A stretch of DNA of 64,000 nt, from positions 21,460,905-21,524,904 of the forward strand of contig NC_088654.1 of assembly GCF_964019385.1 (NCBI RefSeq). Direction: 5' to 3'. This DNA is from Sycon ciliatum (taxonomy: Eukaryota; Porifera; Calcarea; Leucosolenida; Sycettidae). The translations under genes were made by a program, and so were the position numbers. This document shows, piece by piece, positions 31,149 to 42,781 of this stretch (position 1 is the stretch's first letter; the number at the start of each line of letters is the position of its first letter). The notes beneath the pieces were generated by a model that saw only the letters and a program-made list of their open reading frames with translations, was not told the origin of the DNA and did not search any database.

Positions 31149-31867
31149 CCTCTGTATTGTGTTTATAAAAGGGGGTGTGTCAACTGACAACCGCTCTCTT
31201 CAGTTGCTATTCACTCTTGGCGTATGCGCTGGATGAAGAATTCTTTTATTAGTGATGTCGAAAATCATGATGTTTGGGGCCAGTCTCCCATCGTCCCATT
31301 TTTTAAATTTACAATGCAGTGACATGATGTCCACCACTTTTCTGGGTGTACATGTACATGTATATTGTTTATGGGAATTTAGAATCAACTCGTAAAAACT
31401 CCAAGTCAATCTCCCATTGACACACACCTCGTTTATTGAACATAATCATATCCTATCCAATAAAAACAGTTCATAAAAACAGTTCATAAAAACAGTTCAT
31501 AAAAACAGCTTTTTAGGATCGGACCCAATCCGCATAACCAAGAGAGCTAGCTCCCTTGGCTGCTGTTGGAATATGCAAGAATGGGCCTTCCAGATAAGGT
31601 CTAACAAGGAGCAGTGGCTATAATAATAATTATGAAATGAACACCGGTAACCATGGAGACAGACCACACTCTCATTATAGATACTGGTTATAAATAGACC
31701 GAATAAGGAAAATGATCTGATAGCCTATGATTATGAAGACTAAAAGAAATTGAACCAATGACAACAAATACTCGTCCAGCACACGGGTTGTCATAGCAAC
31801 ACAAATAACAGCTGTCCGCTAATTTTGTTGTTGGAGATTGAGTAGGAGTTTTTACTGGTTGATTCTA

Positions 31868-31995
31868 AATACAATAAATGCTCCGGCCTTGGGTTTATGA
31901 CCAATAAAAACTAATTATAAAAACCTCGGGGGACCTCGGTTTTTATAATAGTTTTTATTGGTCATAAACCCTCGGCCTCCTCATTTATTGTATAC
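31868..31995. mobile_element. A/T-rich foldback MITE, about 128 bp
   Basis: TACAATAAATG..GGTTTATGACCAATAAAAAC pairs with its inverse complement up to CATTTATTGTA around a short TCGGGGGACCTC centre. No coding capacity. Confidence 0.75.
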
Positions 31996-32757
31996 ATAAA
32001 CACTGTCCATAGAAAGATAGGCTATGCCTCAGTTTTATAGGAGTGCTTTAATAAAATTATTCCCAAAAACACTACGGCATCGGTGTTCATTGAACTTCAT
32101 TCTATACATATTTTCATGAGTGCATTAGCACGAGGGAAATGAGAGGGACACGGTATACCCAGAGTACGAATCGTATCATCCATATATCCCATGTACGGTC
32201 CCAAATACTAGTAGAGTGAGATCAACACTGAGAAGATCCCTTATTTACTCTTGGAGTGACCCGTGTGAAGTGAGTGGGGTATATGTTTGACCCCAGCGAG
32301 GTATATCGCTCTTTTTCACTCTCTTATTATTAACCACCACAGAAACTTGTGCTCTCTAAGCTGTCAAATATCAGCATAATTCACGGCTTATACTAGTATT
32401 GAGCACTTAGCCCGAGGACTTAGAGCCTTTTCCTCAAATTAGAAAAAATCAGAACTGAAAAAATAAATCTGAAGCCAAATGGTTGGACTTGAACCCAAAC
32501 TGTCAGATTCTCAGTCAACAAACTTGGAGAACAGAGTAAAATTGACAACTGAAAACTTCTGTTTACAGAGAAGTAATGTCCAATGTAAACAGCATATGTG
32601 CATACAATTTACAATTATGGACTCAGATGGAGAGTAGTGGTTGCGACTTCGGCGATAATTTGTAAGAAAGGGTCAAGTGTGAAGTAAAGTCGGCGGAATA
32701 GCGCGAGCTCCGGTGTGGGGAGCAAACCCTTTCTTTCAGATGGAGAGCCAAGGTTTA

Positions 32758-33425
32758 ATTTATACAAAAGAGAAAGACCAAGGAACTACAAGTTACGCTA
32801 TACTGTCCATTAACACCACCAGTTACTAAACAATCAGCTCATGCGATAACATTGCACCACACTGACTGACGGTACTGACGTTCTACAACTAACTGGCCAA
32901 CAGCTCTAGCACATCTTGGATGCGCACTCCAACAGCCTTCCAACTTGGAAGGTTCTAAGTTATAGAAATAACATAAGGAGGGGAAGGTGAGCGCAACCAA
33001 GATAAGCACGAGCTGAAAGTCTCAGCTGTGAAGGACGTTCGCGGATGTTCATGCATGTCGATGACGATACTGGCAAGACCATTGGACAATACGGTCAAAC
33101 CACGATTCCAGAACGCAAAGCAACATTCCACACAACTTGTGTGGCTGAAGAGATGCAAAGATCAATAAAATGAATGCTTATCTTGGTTGCGCTCACCTTC
33201 CCCTCCTTATGATATTTCTATAACTTAGAACCTTCCAAGTTGGAAGGCTGTTGGAGTGCGCATCCAAGATGTGCTAGAGCTGTTAGCCAGTTAGTTGTAG
33301 AACGTCAGTACCGTCGGTCAGTGTCGTGCAATGTTATCGCATGAGCTGATTGTTTAGTAACTGGTGGTGTTAGTGGACAGTAGAGCGTAACTTGTAGTTC
33401 CTTGATCTTTCTCTTTTGTATAAAT
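32758..33425. mobile_element. 668-bp foldback element with 251-bp arms
   Basis: Arms 32,758-33,008 and 33,175-33,425 are near-perfect inverted complements around a 166-bp centre. TTA lies on both sides (32,755-32,757 and 33,426-33,428), a 3-bp target duplication as in PIF/Harbinger-type MITEs. Related sequence occurs near 28.3, 8.5 and 51.4 kb. No coding capacity. Confidence 0.85.
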
Positions 33426-33751
33426 TTACAATTACATTAGTATTCCTTTCTTCCAATGAACAAAGCTAAAACAGTTTAAGTAGGCTATGTCGTGAGTTCC
33501 CTTCGGGAGCGGACACGATAATTTACTATTTTTTTTACTTTATGTCGTGATAAATCTAGTATTGCCCTCATAATAGGTGAATGCGTGAAATATAGACCTC
33601 GTGAAAGACCTCGGCTTCACCTCGGTCTTTTACTCGTTCTCTATTTCATAATTATATATGATGTCTTTAATTACCCTCTTTAATTCGTGATGCAAGCCAT
33701 ATATTTAAAATTGATCGAAGAAGGATAGATTTGCCATCACTGTGGATAAGA

Positions 33752-33835
33752 GTCATACTGTAGCTCAGTTGGTTAGAGGATTGCTCGTGAATAGCAAGGT
33801 CTCTGGCTCGAGTCCCGGTGGTGGGACTGATGATT
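33752..33835 (+). repeat. tRNA-derived SINE
   Basis: A-box-like TAGCTCAGTTGGTTAGAG, a 5-bp anticodon stem TTGCT/AGCAA, and B-box-like GGCTCGAGTCCCGG, followed by a T-rich stretch. U33 of the anticodon loop is replaced by G and the T stem has a mismatch, so it is a SINE head and not a working tRNA. Confidence 0.65.
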
Positions 33836-34075
33836 TTTTTCTTTCTTTCTTGTCTGGCTTGCAAGTGTTGAGTTTCGGAGAGAAAAGAGCAGGACGAGAC
33901 ATGTGGCCTCTAATTGCAAATATAGATCCATACAACTTCTTTCTCCTAGATGGCAAATATTGTCGTGATGAAGTGAACTTTGGGGTATTTTAAGGGCTGA
34001 GTGAAAAGTCAGGAATTTGAGAAGAAATCCTGTATTGTACAGGGATTATGCATAGCGTTTCACTCAGCAACTTAC

Positions 34076-34191
34076 TCCTTTCAAGGCTAACATTCTTGGA
34101 CATTTTCCTCATATGCATGGCGCCAACAGATCCAACACGGGCCAGAGGTTTTAGTAATCTGTGCCCTGAAATGATTGAATGAGAGCCAGAC
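34076..34191 (-). CDS. Basic juxtamembrane exon
   Basis: A 116-bp candidate exon, phase 2 in and phase 1 out, with acceptor CTATCTGCAG and donor GGA/GTAAGT. Joined to the transmembrane exon it reads KQK-R-SGSHSIISGHRLLKPL and continues through an Arg/Lys/Met-rich stretch to NVSLER. It is the only candidate I found between 38.5 and 27.8 kb that converts phase 2 to phase 1 without a stop. A second possible acceptor (ATTTCAG at 34,176) would give a stop codon after the phase 2 entry, which favours the one chosen. The positive charge fits the cytoplasmic side of a membrane. Confidence 0.62.
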
Positions 34192-34571
34192 CTGCAGATA
34201 GGACCATCAAAAGCAGAATACGTTTGATACATGGTATACGCAACAATGCCGTTGCATGGTTAGGCAAATTGCACTGGTTACCGTATTGATCACTACTGTA
34301 CTTGAGACTGGTACACATCAAGAACAATAGCAAATTTTATGATACTTTTCCAAACGTATCGTAGTTCTAAACAACATTTTCAGTACTCTGGCAATGTTGT
34401 CTAAAATGACGGTCTACCGCAGTCTTGGTCTAAAAATAGGATTATAAAATCGAGTTGTTCAGCAACTCCGGCAGCAGAGTGCAATACCAAAATACACTTT
34501 TTTGAAATTGTCACCACCGTCGGTTTCTGGAACCTACTACCAGAGACTACTAGCAGAGGTTGAAAAATAAA

Positions 34572-34618
34572 CGAGAGGGCTTGGAAGCCCAGAGCCCTCG
34601 CTATGCTTTTAGGTACTG
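34572..34618 (-). repeat. Helitron-like end fragment
   Basis: Only the hairpin end of the family remains, with compensating changes in the stem (GGGCTT-GG-AAGCCC) followed by a GCTATGCTTTT stretch. The paired substitutions suggest that the hairpin is under selection in active copies. Confidence 0.5.
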
Positions 34619-34929
34619 TAAAAGCCGTGTATACAACGAAGTGCTAACTCTAACGAGTTAACGAGGAGAAATCTGTAGTTAAAATATAAATCGTTATACA
34701 GAAATCGATACATATACTGTCGAATTTAGCGTTCAGAATGAGTGAGAATCGTTACCTTTGGTACACGTAAACCAGTCAATTTTGGGAAATCGTTATATAT
34801 GAGCCTCGTTAGAATAATGGCTTTTACAGTAATCATGTGTGTTGTTCGAAATGATAGAAACGTCTTTGCAATAACATATTATTTTTAAGTTAAAAAAATA
34901 AACTTCAACTAAAACTTCCAGACAAAACA

Positions 34930-35003
34930 GCACGGACAATCAAGACTTGGTTGCTGCTAGTTAAGTAGCGGCAGCAAACAAGCCTTGATTGTCCTTGGTG
35001 TTC
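34930..35003. repeat. Imperfect hairpin
   Basis: GGACAATCAAGACTTGGTTG pairs with CAAACAAGCCTTGATTGTCC around a TAGTTAAGTA centre. Probably a small MITE remnant. Confidence 0.55.
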
Positions 35004-35189
35004 TGTATTACGCTCTGGCTCCGCCATGGTGTTGAGCACTGTGAGCACACTGGGTACATCCTCCGGTAACTTCCAGACAGGTAAATTATAACAAGTAATA
35101 ATATGCTATGGTGCTAGTTTTTATCGTTTTCTTGATATTTTCCATGCCTTTGCAGTGAAAACTTGTCAACACCTTCTTAGTTGGGCCAG

Positions 35190-35262
35190 GAAAAATAGCT
35201 CAGAAGGTTAGAGCATTGCTCATGACAAACAAGGTTCGAGTTCTGGTGGGGTTAACATTTTT
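35190..35262 (+). repeat. tRNA-derived SINE
   Basis: ATAGCTCAGAAGGTTAGAGC and GGTTCGAGTTCTGGTGGGG are degenerate A and B boxes, followed by the same CTCTTTCCAGGCAGTTC body as at 37.7 kb. It ends next to the Penelope-like element. Confidence 0.6.
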
Positions 35263-35300
35263 CTCTTTCCAGGCAGTTCTTTTCTCTGACAGTTTGCATT

Positions 35301-37500
35301 GAAGAGAATTGGTGAGCACGCATGCTCATTCCCTGGGGACTGCAAATTCACAACTCATTTCATTTCACAGAATCATTTTCAACGTTTCGGCAAATTGCCA
35401 TCATCAGGATGCAATATGAAGTGGAAGTCTGCCAAGGAGCAGTTATATACACTAATTTGGTGTTCTTAGGTGTTGATAATATTTCTATGACTACATATTA
35501 TGTTATCTCAGTGCTAGAAATATGACATGTCTAAAACTAGTGAAAGATCACAAGTTTTCATTGACTCGTATGCTGGGTGTTGGTAATAAGTTAGCACAGC
35601 GCAGATGTCACCAGATAACTTGAGAAATGTCTGAACAGGTTTCTCGCAAGCAATACACGAATGTGACCATGTCAGTGTTTTCCAGAAAATACTGTCCCCT
35701 AGATAGCCAGTGTGGTGTGACTGTTTTAGAGTAATGACCACCCAGCACTGGTGTTGATCTCTGGGCCTTCGTTTCTGATCTCCACTGCCTCTCGCAATTT
35801 GCGGCTTGCCCTGTCGCTGGCTCTTGCAACCACAGACACTGCCGAGAAGATGCTGCCCCCAACACCTAGGTTGAGCCCTGCATGCTTAGCTCGCATGTGG
35901 TCACCCCATGGCTTATCCACAGTGCGCCTACGAGCTTCACCGTTGTGTTCCTCCAGTCTCGTCTCCAGTGTGCGACCCGTCTCTCCGATGTATTTTTCCC
36001 TGCACAACTTGCATTGCAGCCGGTATATCACATTCTTCTTCAAACATATTTTCACTCCACCCAATTTTACAAGTCAAACACGGTCCCATTGGGCGTCCTC
36101 TTCTCTTTGTCTTTCTGATGTTGGGCTCCTTAATGCAGCTGGGCGGACTTTGTGCTGAGTGACAGAGCTGACGTTTGAGGCTACCCGCATGCTCGTAAAC
36201 CACCCGGACTGGTAACTTGTGCTTCCGGATAGCTTTGCTGACGCTGTGATGCACCCTGTCCGACTTATATGGCAGCTTCAGAAACGCACAACACGGATTA
36301 CCTCGGCGGCAACGCTTGGGTTTCCTTGCTGCTTCTCGGGCATTGATGATGAGGCTCTCTGGATAGTGGTTGAGTTGAAGTTGGTCTTGAATTTTCTGTT
36401 CACTTTCTTTACACATAGTGTCATTGGAAGACAGACGTTGTGCTCTCAAGAATTGAGACTTGGCAACAGCAAGTTTGATGTGATGGGGCACAGCAGATGC
36501 GTAGTCTATCAGCAATCAACTATTGCATGGCTTTTGGAAGAGCTTGTACGTCATCTGGCCCGACTAGCTGTTGTATGGCAATCGTAACGTCCATGTAATC
36601 AATCCAGCCTTTGCTACTGCTGAGCTCGTGGGTGAACTTGAGTCGGTCGTTTCCTGCATTGAAGTGCTGTATTAGCTCCAAGAGGCGTTCCTCACCGTGG
36701 GTCCAGAGAATGATCACATCATCAATGTACCGCTTGTACAGCACAGGCAGAACCGGTGAATCGGCAAGAAGGCGCGTTTCCAGAGAGTGCATGAACAATA
36801 TGGCGAATGGCGGTGCTAGATTATTGCCCATTGCAACTCCCTCTAGCTGGTGGTAAATTTGTCTCCCGAAACTGAAGAAATTGTTACTGAGAACAAATTG
36901 AAGCAAGTCCTTGACTTCGCACACGTCAAGACCGAACATGTTGATTCTTTTGAAATTCTGTTCCAATATTTCTCCCACTGCGTTGACTCCTTCTTCAATT
37001 GGAATGCTCGGGTACAGGCCCACGACATCCAAAGTGGCAAGAATTGTCCCCTCTGGAGCTTTGAGATCAGGGAATAAAGCGCAGATGTCATCAAGGGCTT
37101 CATTCGTATAAGTGAGGTGTGCTGGGTCGAAGTCTAGCAACTGGTGTAGAATGCGTTCTGGTACGATTTATATGCCCGTGACAGGACTATCACATGCTGA
37201 CACGACGGGTCGTAGGGGTAGGTTCTGTTTATGATCCTTTGGGAGACCATAGAACTCGGGGAATCTTGTATCATTGGGGAGAATCGACTTCAGTAGCTTT
37301 GAATCCATGTTCTTGCATTTTTCCCCAAGGACAGCTTTCACCCGTGTCTCGAACTCGGTTATTGGTAGGTCAACCTTTTTCGTACGTAGCGCTATCTGAT
37401 AGCAATGTTGCCGAAACGTTGAAAATGATTCTGTGAAATGAAATGAGTTGTGAATTTGCAGTGCCCAGGGAATAAGCATGTGTGCTCACCAATTCTCTTC
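35301..37500 (-). mobile_element. Penelope-like element, degenerate, with inverted termini
   Basis: About 2.2 kb. The ends are an inverted repeat of about 95 bp (GAAGAGAATTGGTGAGCAC at 35,301 and its complement ending at 37,500). Minus-strand coding fragments give FYGLPKDHK and LRPVVSACDSP, LDVVGLYPSIP, EGVAMGNNLAPP, YIDDVIILW (reverse transcriptase) and a GIY-YIG endonuclease (VIYRLQCKLC..KYIGETGRT). Inverted terminal repeats and RT plus GIY-YIG are hallmarks of Penelope-like elements. tRNA-like SINE sequence lies close to both ends. Confidence 0.88.
35726..37479 (-). pseudogene. Penelope RT and GIY-YIG endonuclease, frameshifted
   Basis: Pieces lie in successive frames: 37,479-37,168 (N-terminal part to PVVSACDSPVTG), 37,140-36,520 (reverse transcriptase with YIDD), 36,515-35,937 (connecting region, many Cys and Arg) and 36,064-35,726 (GIY-YIG nuclease). 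Each junction needs a frame change, so the protein is broken in at least three places. Catalytic motifs are otherwise recognisable. Confidence 0.82.
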
Positions 37501-37644
37501 GAGTTATGAAGCTGCTGAGGATGCCTCACCGCTACTTAGTTTGCATTGAATTTGAAAAAAACCCACACATGTACCATCAGTATGTGTGGCACATGTTGTG
37601 AGCTGCCTTTGGAGAGGTAACATGTCTGCGCCTTCTAGGATCAA

Positions 37645-37730
37645 CCTGGGCCTATAGGTTAGAATGGTTAGTGCATTACTCATAACACGCAAGGGCTCTG
37701 GTTCAAGTCCTGGTGGGGGTGGACATTTTA
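37645..37730 (+). repeat. tRNA-derived SINE
   Basis: GGTTAGAATGGTTAGTGC and CTGGTTCAAGTCCTGGTGGG give A- and B-box-like elements, followed by ATTCTCTTTCAGGCAGCTCA. Same family as 35.2 kb, on the other side of the Penelope-like element. Confidence 0.6.
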
Positions 37731-37805
37731 TTCTCTTTCAGGCAGCTCACTTTCCTAACAGTTGAAAAATATAGAAGATCAATTGCTCTGGAAGATAGTT
37801 TTAAA

Positions 37806-38506
37806 TGAGAGAGCTTGGAAGCTCAGGGCCCTACGCTATGCTTTTTTTGCCTAGCGAGAGTCAACTTTCTCTTTCCAGTCGAGGGTAATACGACACCGTC
37901 TACCACCTTGATGACCTAGGGAAAAAAAGCATAGGGATGTCATATTTTTTTCATTTCTCCGATTTTTTCTCAAGACATAACCTGGGATTCGAACCCGCCC
38001 TATCGCCCTGTGCATGCATTCCCCCGATACACTTTGCATACATACTCATTCTTCCAAGTTGCTTCACGTTATGATCTTGCATTTGAAAGCCCTATTTGAA
38101 TATTGTGGCCAGCTGTTTGTGGCCAGGCTCAGCTGTCATTTATGGTACTGTGCGGTATGGGACAGGTACGGTCGAGGCTAATATGACTTTGTCTACCACC
38201 TTGATGACCTGGGAAAAAAAAGCATAGGATGCTAATTTTCCCCCGATACACTTCATACATACTCATTCTTCTAAGTTGCTTCACGTTATAATAATCTTGC
38301 ATTTGAAAGCCCTATTTGCATATTGTGGCCAGCTGTTTGTGGCCAGCTGTCTTTGATGGCACGGTATGGTACGGGACAGGTACAGGATAGCGCCAGGCAT
38401 GTCGATGGCACAAACAAACAAACAAATAAACACCAAATTTAAGCTGTGTGGACCCTGGCTAGCGCCAGGCGTTACTGAAGTAACGTCTTTTGCATAGCTA
38501 CGGGAA
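37806..38506 (-). mobile_element. Helitron-like copy next to the transmembrane exon
   Basis: Same ends as the 52.4-kb copy (GAGAGAGCTTGGAAGCTC on the left, GCTATGC..CTACGGGAATAAA on the right). The right end is 14 nt from the splice donor of the transmembrane exon. It also carries the GGGATTCGAACCCGC stretch and the GACGTTACTTCAG-type hairpin. Confidence 0.68.
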
Positions 38507-38520
38507 TAAAACTAACTTAC

Positions 38521-38638
38521 CTTTTCTGCTTGTACAAGAGGACCGCTAGACACAGGAGAATGACCAGGACTACACCAATAATCGCTCCCACGACTGTACC
38601 AACAGTGCTGAAAGGTGTAGTCTTCTCCGGTACTTGAT
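38521..38638 (-). CDS. Transmembrane exon
   Basis: A 118-bp exon, phase 1 in and phase 2 out, with acceptor ACCTTTTCAG and donor AAAAG/GTAAGT. It encodes a short proline and threonine linker, then a run of about 21 hydrophobic residues (VGTVVGAIIGVV, then LVILLCLAVLL) followed by YKQKR, a typical stop-transfer end. This places the FN3 domains outside the cell and the following exons inside. A Helitron-like repeat ends only 14 nt past the donor site. Confidence 0.87.
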
Positions 38639-38854
38639 CTGAAAAGGTACATAACGAAGAAACACATACATCAATTCGCCAAATCCATTCGGAATAGACA
38701 CAAATTCAAATAAGCCTACAGTAACAAAAACTGTGGACTTGATAGCTAGCATCTGGTGCTAGGAAGGTGAGATATCACAGTGACAACCTAGACTCCCTAT
38801 CAACTAAACATAGGATATCTTTGTAGGCATGTAGATTATTCACACCAGTTTCCT

Positions 38855-39030
38855 AAGAGCCATACACAGACTACTCTGCTGGAGTGGAGGAGGGTGAGAG
38901 GAAGTTTGCTTAGAGCCATACACAGACTACTCTGCTGGAGTGGAGGAGGGTGAGAGGAAGTTTGCTTAGAGCCATACACAGACTACTCTGCTGGAGTGGA
39001 GGAGGGTGAGAGGAAGTTTGCTTAGAGCCA
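38855..39030. repeat. 56-bp minisatellite, three units
   Basis: AGAGCCATACACAGACTACT begins units at 38,855, 38,911, 38,967 and a partial one at 39,023. Units are identical by eye. A run of about 20 Gs follows at 39,062-39,081. Confidence 0.88.
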
Positions 39031-39156
39031 TAAACGAACTATTCTGGTTGTGTGTGTGTGGGTGTGGGGGGGGGGGGGGGGTATACAAATAATGAATCAA
39101 AATATTTTTAAAAAGAAACAATTTGTCATTGAGCTTCATTCATAACCACGTCTTAC

Positions 39157-39328
39157 CGTCAGAGGTCTTGAAAAAGGTGGCCGACAATGTAATATCCTTG
39201 AAGTTAACCATTGATTGACCTGTGAAGACTTGGTTCAGGTACACATTCGTGGCAATGATATCAAAGGCGTAGAATGTACTAGAATTTAGACCGTTAAGTG
39301 TGATGCTAGTGGCATATCCGTTCACAGT
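39157..39328 (-). CDS. Second half of membrane-proximal FN3 domain
   Basis: A 172-bp exon, phase 0 in and phase 1 out, with acceptor AAATTTTAG and donor GTAAGA. It encodes TVNGYATSITLNGLNSST, then FYAFDIIATNVYLNQ, with the conserved E-strand leucine and F-strand tyrosine, followed by a stretch without cysteines that leads to the membrane. It completes the sixth FN3 domain, which is diverged from the five upstream. Confidence 0.8.
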
Positions 39329-39399
39329 CTAAAATTTAACAAATGTAGACAATAACATATGAAAGCGTACATAGGCACAGGCTTACGCGTACTGTCAAA

Positions 39400-42110
39400 T
39401 GATTTAACAGAGAATGTCTGAGGAAACCAGAACATTTGTGCAAGTCGATATCTCCAATTTCGCTCAAATGTTGCAGGTAAGTTCCCTTTGGGGTGTAGAT
39501 CGAATCTGCAAAGCTGGTCGAAATTTCACATGGTTCATGGGACTACAAACGAGCCACGCTGCAGCGTACAAGAACAAGCTAACACCAACACTCCATCAAA
39601 CCAACATTACCTCACCTTAACCACGTCAGCATGCGAGCAGACAAGGGCCATCATCCCTTGACGCCACAAATGATCGTCTTGAAAATAGCCAAATTACAAG
39701 AGCTGATAAAACAGCGAGCTACGTCCTCAATTAGCAAACACTATACACCTGCCGATAGTAGAACACCTCTTCTAGAGCTACGTTCTCAATTAGCAAACAC
39801 TGTACACCGGCAGATAGTAGAACATTTCTTCTAGCACTGAGGACATGTAACCCATCATCTTTTTTGGGTTTCTTGAAATAAACAATTTTGAATTTTTCCA
39901 CTCGACCATGCTGTAATGTGTCCAATCTCATACCTGCGCAGGAAAGCTCGCCCCTCCGCGAGGTCTAGTCAGCAATTTTTACTCCAACACTACTCCCCAC
40001 GCTGCAGCACAAACGTGTATTGTTGACACTGACAAGGAAAAGCAGCTGTGATCACTTGCCACTCCAGATTACAAGCTTCTCCTTACGCCACCAACATTTT
40101 TCAAAAGTTGATGCAAAAGTGACTGAATTTTTGCGTGTAGGTTTTGGATTTTACTGCAATTGTGCAAGAGGAATGATGAAATTGCGTGCCTCGTGACGTA
40201 GAATTATGCTTTCTGGTGCACGACACAATGCACACGATCATGATCGTTCCTGAGGCGGTATACCCGGAACGGACCATGATGGAGGCGGTGAGACGCACTA
40301 TATTTCCTGCATGCTCTGCTCATAACATGCAGAAACTATCGTTATTACGCGAGCAGTATTGCATATTCAAGAATTCTTTAAGATATTTCCTCTTGCAGTA
40401 AAAACAGGTATGTATTTTTGTACACTAACCTCGCTCATCCCGAACATTGTTCAACAGGAGTCGTTGCTAGTTTACATTCTGATGCTCAGCGTAGATCTGC
40501 AACAGCAAGGAATGACTGTGGTCCATGCCATCAAGGTCGCTTGGAGTTGACCAGCACGCGGCCTACACTGGTTGCATGGGGTATGTGGCGAACCCACATG
40601 ACACATCTGCTTGACTGTTGTGCAACTTATTGTTGTTGTTGTTTTATTTTACTTCATCAGATTTAAAGGAAAAGATGCCTTCTCACCGGCCAGGGGACAG
40701 TTGCTAGAAATGATGAAGAAATTGCATGGATGGCTGATGATGAAGATTAACCTAATACCTAGGGTATGACAGACATACATTTTATGAATTAATAGAAAAT
40801 ATGCCGCGTTTTGAGAAAATTTATGAGAAATTATGAGTTTGTAGAATATTACATGCAGAATACGGGGTGTTGGAGAACAGATGAAACAGAAAGGTCAATT
40901 GGTGACAGAAATTACATCAATATGGTCCCGTCTCAAATGTAACCTTAGATTCACAGTGCCGTCCGGGCTTCGAATGTCAGCTGGAAGCATATTACAGTAA
41001 ACACTGCCCATAAACTGTATCAGCTTATGAGACAAATACAATTGAAATAAATAAAAATTACGAAGGATGCAGAGGCAAGTTCGTGTGACTTCATCAACCT
41101 TTGCACGCATAATTTCGACACCACCGCTTACTAGACTGCAATAAAAGGTGTATAAGTAGTTTCATGATCTCCAGTTGAGGTAGCACCGAGTGGCCATCAC
41201 CGAAAGACCTTGAACTACTGAAGAAACAAAGAATTGAAGCTTCAATTGGCAAACCTGTCGTAGCATTTGGTTTCATTCTTTACTACTTTGTAGTAGATTT
41301 TGTACTCGAACCGTATGCGCAACGGATCGGGAGTTGGCTCACCGCCGATGTCTTGCGATGTCTTGTAGCGCGGATTTTTGCTTATGTGAACCAACCATTA
41401 AATCCAAAAACTACAGGCAAGAATTCAGTCACTTTTGCATGACCTGTTGCACCGAAACATGTTGGTGGTGCAAGGAGAAGCTTGTTATTTGGAGTGACAA
41501 GTGATCATCGCTGCTTTTCCTTGGCAGTGTCAACAATACACTTTGTTCTGCACCGTTGGGAGTGGTGTTGGAGTAGAAATTGCTGACTAGACTTCGCGGA
41601 GGGCGAGCTTTTCTGCGCAGGTATGAGTTTGGAAGTATTCATAGTCGAGTGGAAAAATTCAAAATTGTTTATTTCAAGAAAACGTAAAAAGGATGATCGG
41701 GGACATGTCCTCAGTGCTAGAAGAGGTGGTCTACTATCTGCCGGTGTACAGTGTTTGCTAATTGAGGACGTAGCTCGCTGTTTTATCGGCGCTTGTAATT
41801 TGGCTATTTTCAAGACGATCATTTGTGGCGTCAAGGGATGATGGCCCTCGTCTTCTCGGATGCTGTCGTGGCTAAGTGGTGCTTCTCCAAGAACTCTTGT
41901 AAGGTGAGGTAATGTTGGCTTGATGGAGTTTTCTTCGTAGCTTGTTCTTGTACCCTGTGGTTTGGCTCGTTTGTAGTCCTATGAACCATGTGATTTTTCG
42001 ACCCTTTTTGAGGGGTATGCCAATTTCAAGGTTCCCCTCAGAAACGTTTCAGTTGGCTTTGCACAGTCGATCTACACCCCAAAGGCAAAATTTGAGCGAA
42101 ATTGCACTTC
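39400..42110. repeat. Long imperfect inverted repeat, arms about 700 bp
   Basis: The arms 39,400-40,155 and 41,395-42,110 are inverted complements (for example GCCATCATCCCTTGACGCCA and CAATTAGCAAACAC, GGTCTAGTCAGCAATTT). One arm has an extra internal duplication of GCTACGTCCTCAATTAGCAA. The 1.2-kb centre has no identified protein. The whole structure lies in the intron that splits the last FN3 domain. Confidence 0.75.
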
Positions 42111-42608
42111 CAGGTAACAATGAGAGGGAAAGGAGTTGCGGGGGGGGGGAGAAATAGGAAAGGGAGATTCGAAATAGGACAGAGAGCCTAGCCCACCTAT
42201 TCTTGGTTTTGCTAACTTAAAAATGACACTTATGCCTCATAAACAGGGCTGGTCGAGGCAGCCCAAAGCATAGTGCTCGATGTACAAATACATGTATGCA
42301 GAGGAGTACACACGAACAACAGTAGTGACAAGCTTACTCCTGCATTGTATGCCTTTTGTATGCCTCTCAAATGTGGAATGGGACCTCTACAACATGTTTG
42401 CATTCCATTCTGAATGTAAATGAATGATGGATGGATGGAGAGAGATGGATGGATGGATGGATGGATGGACGGAGGAATAGAGAGAAAATGCTATTAAGCT
42501 TCGAAGTAAGAATGAGAGAAAGTCGACCAGAAATACGTCCACTCAGAACTTGGTCAGATTTGCATGAAGTAGCACAAAGGAGAGGGAGAGGAAGACATAG
42601 AGGGAGAA

Positions 42609-42781
<173 letters not shown>

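Noticed and set aside
33752..33835. Functional tRNA gene
   Set aside because: The A and B boxes are recognisable but U33 is missing and the T stem is mismatched. Several similar degenerate copies occur nearby, so it is a SINE family.
34176..34191. Alternative acceptor ATTTCAG for the juxtamembrane exon
   Set aside because: Entering there in phase 2 from the transmembrane exon gives a TAG stop before the donor. The CTGCAG site at 34,192 keeps the frame open.
35384..35407. Active hammerhead ribozyme in the Penelope-like element
   Set aside because: The core-like CTGATGA, hairpin and GAAAC are present, but there is an extra U before stem II and no stem III or NUH cleavage triplet. The other terminal copy has CTGATAG. 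Kept only as a remnant.
37980..38010. tRNA gene suggested by GGGATTCGAACCCGC
   Set aside because: Only a B-box-like piece is present, without an A box or cloverleaf, and it recurs inside other Helitron-like copies.
39414..39493. Plus-strand exon ending SNFAQMLQ/GTAAGT and similar sequence at 44.08 kb
   Set aside because: The sequence is part of the large inverted repeat or dispersed repeats, and no partner exons on that strand were found.
40895..41276. LINE-like reading frames (..CLCILRNFYLFQLYLSHKL)
   Set aside because: A faint resemblance to a reverse transcriptase C terminus, but no conserved motif and no tail. Not enough to call.
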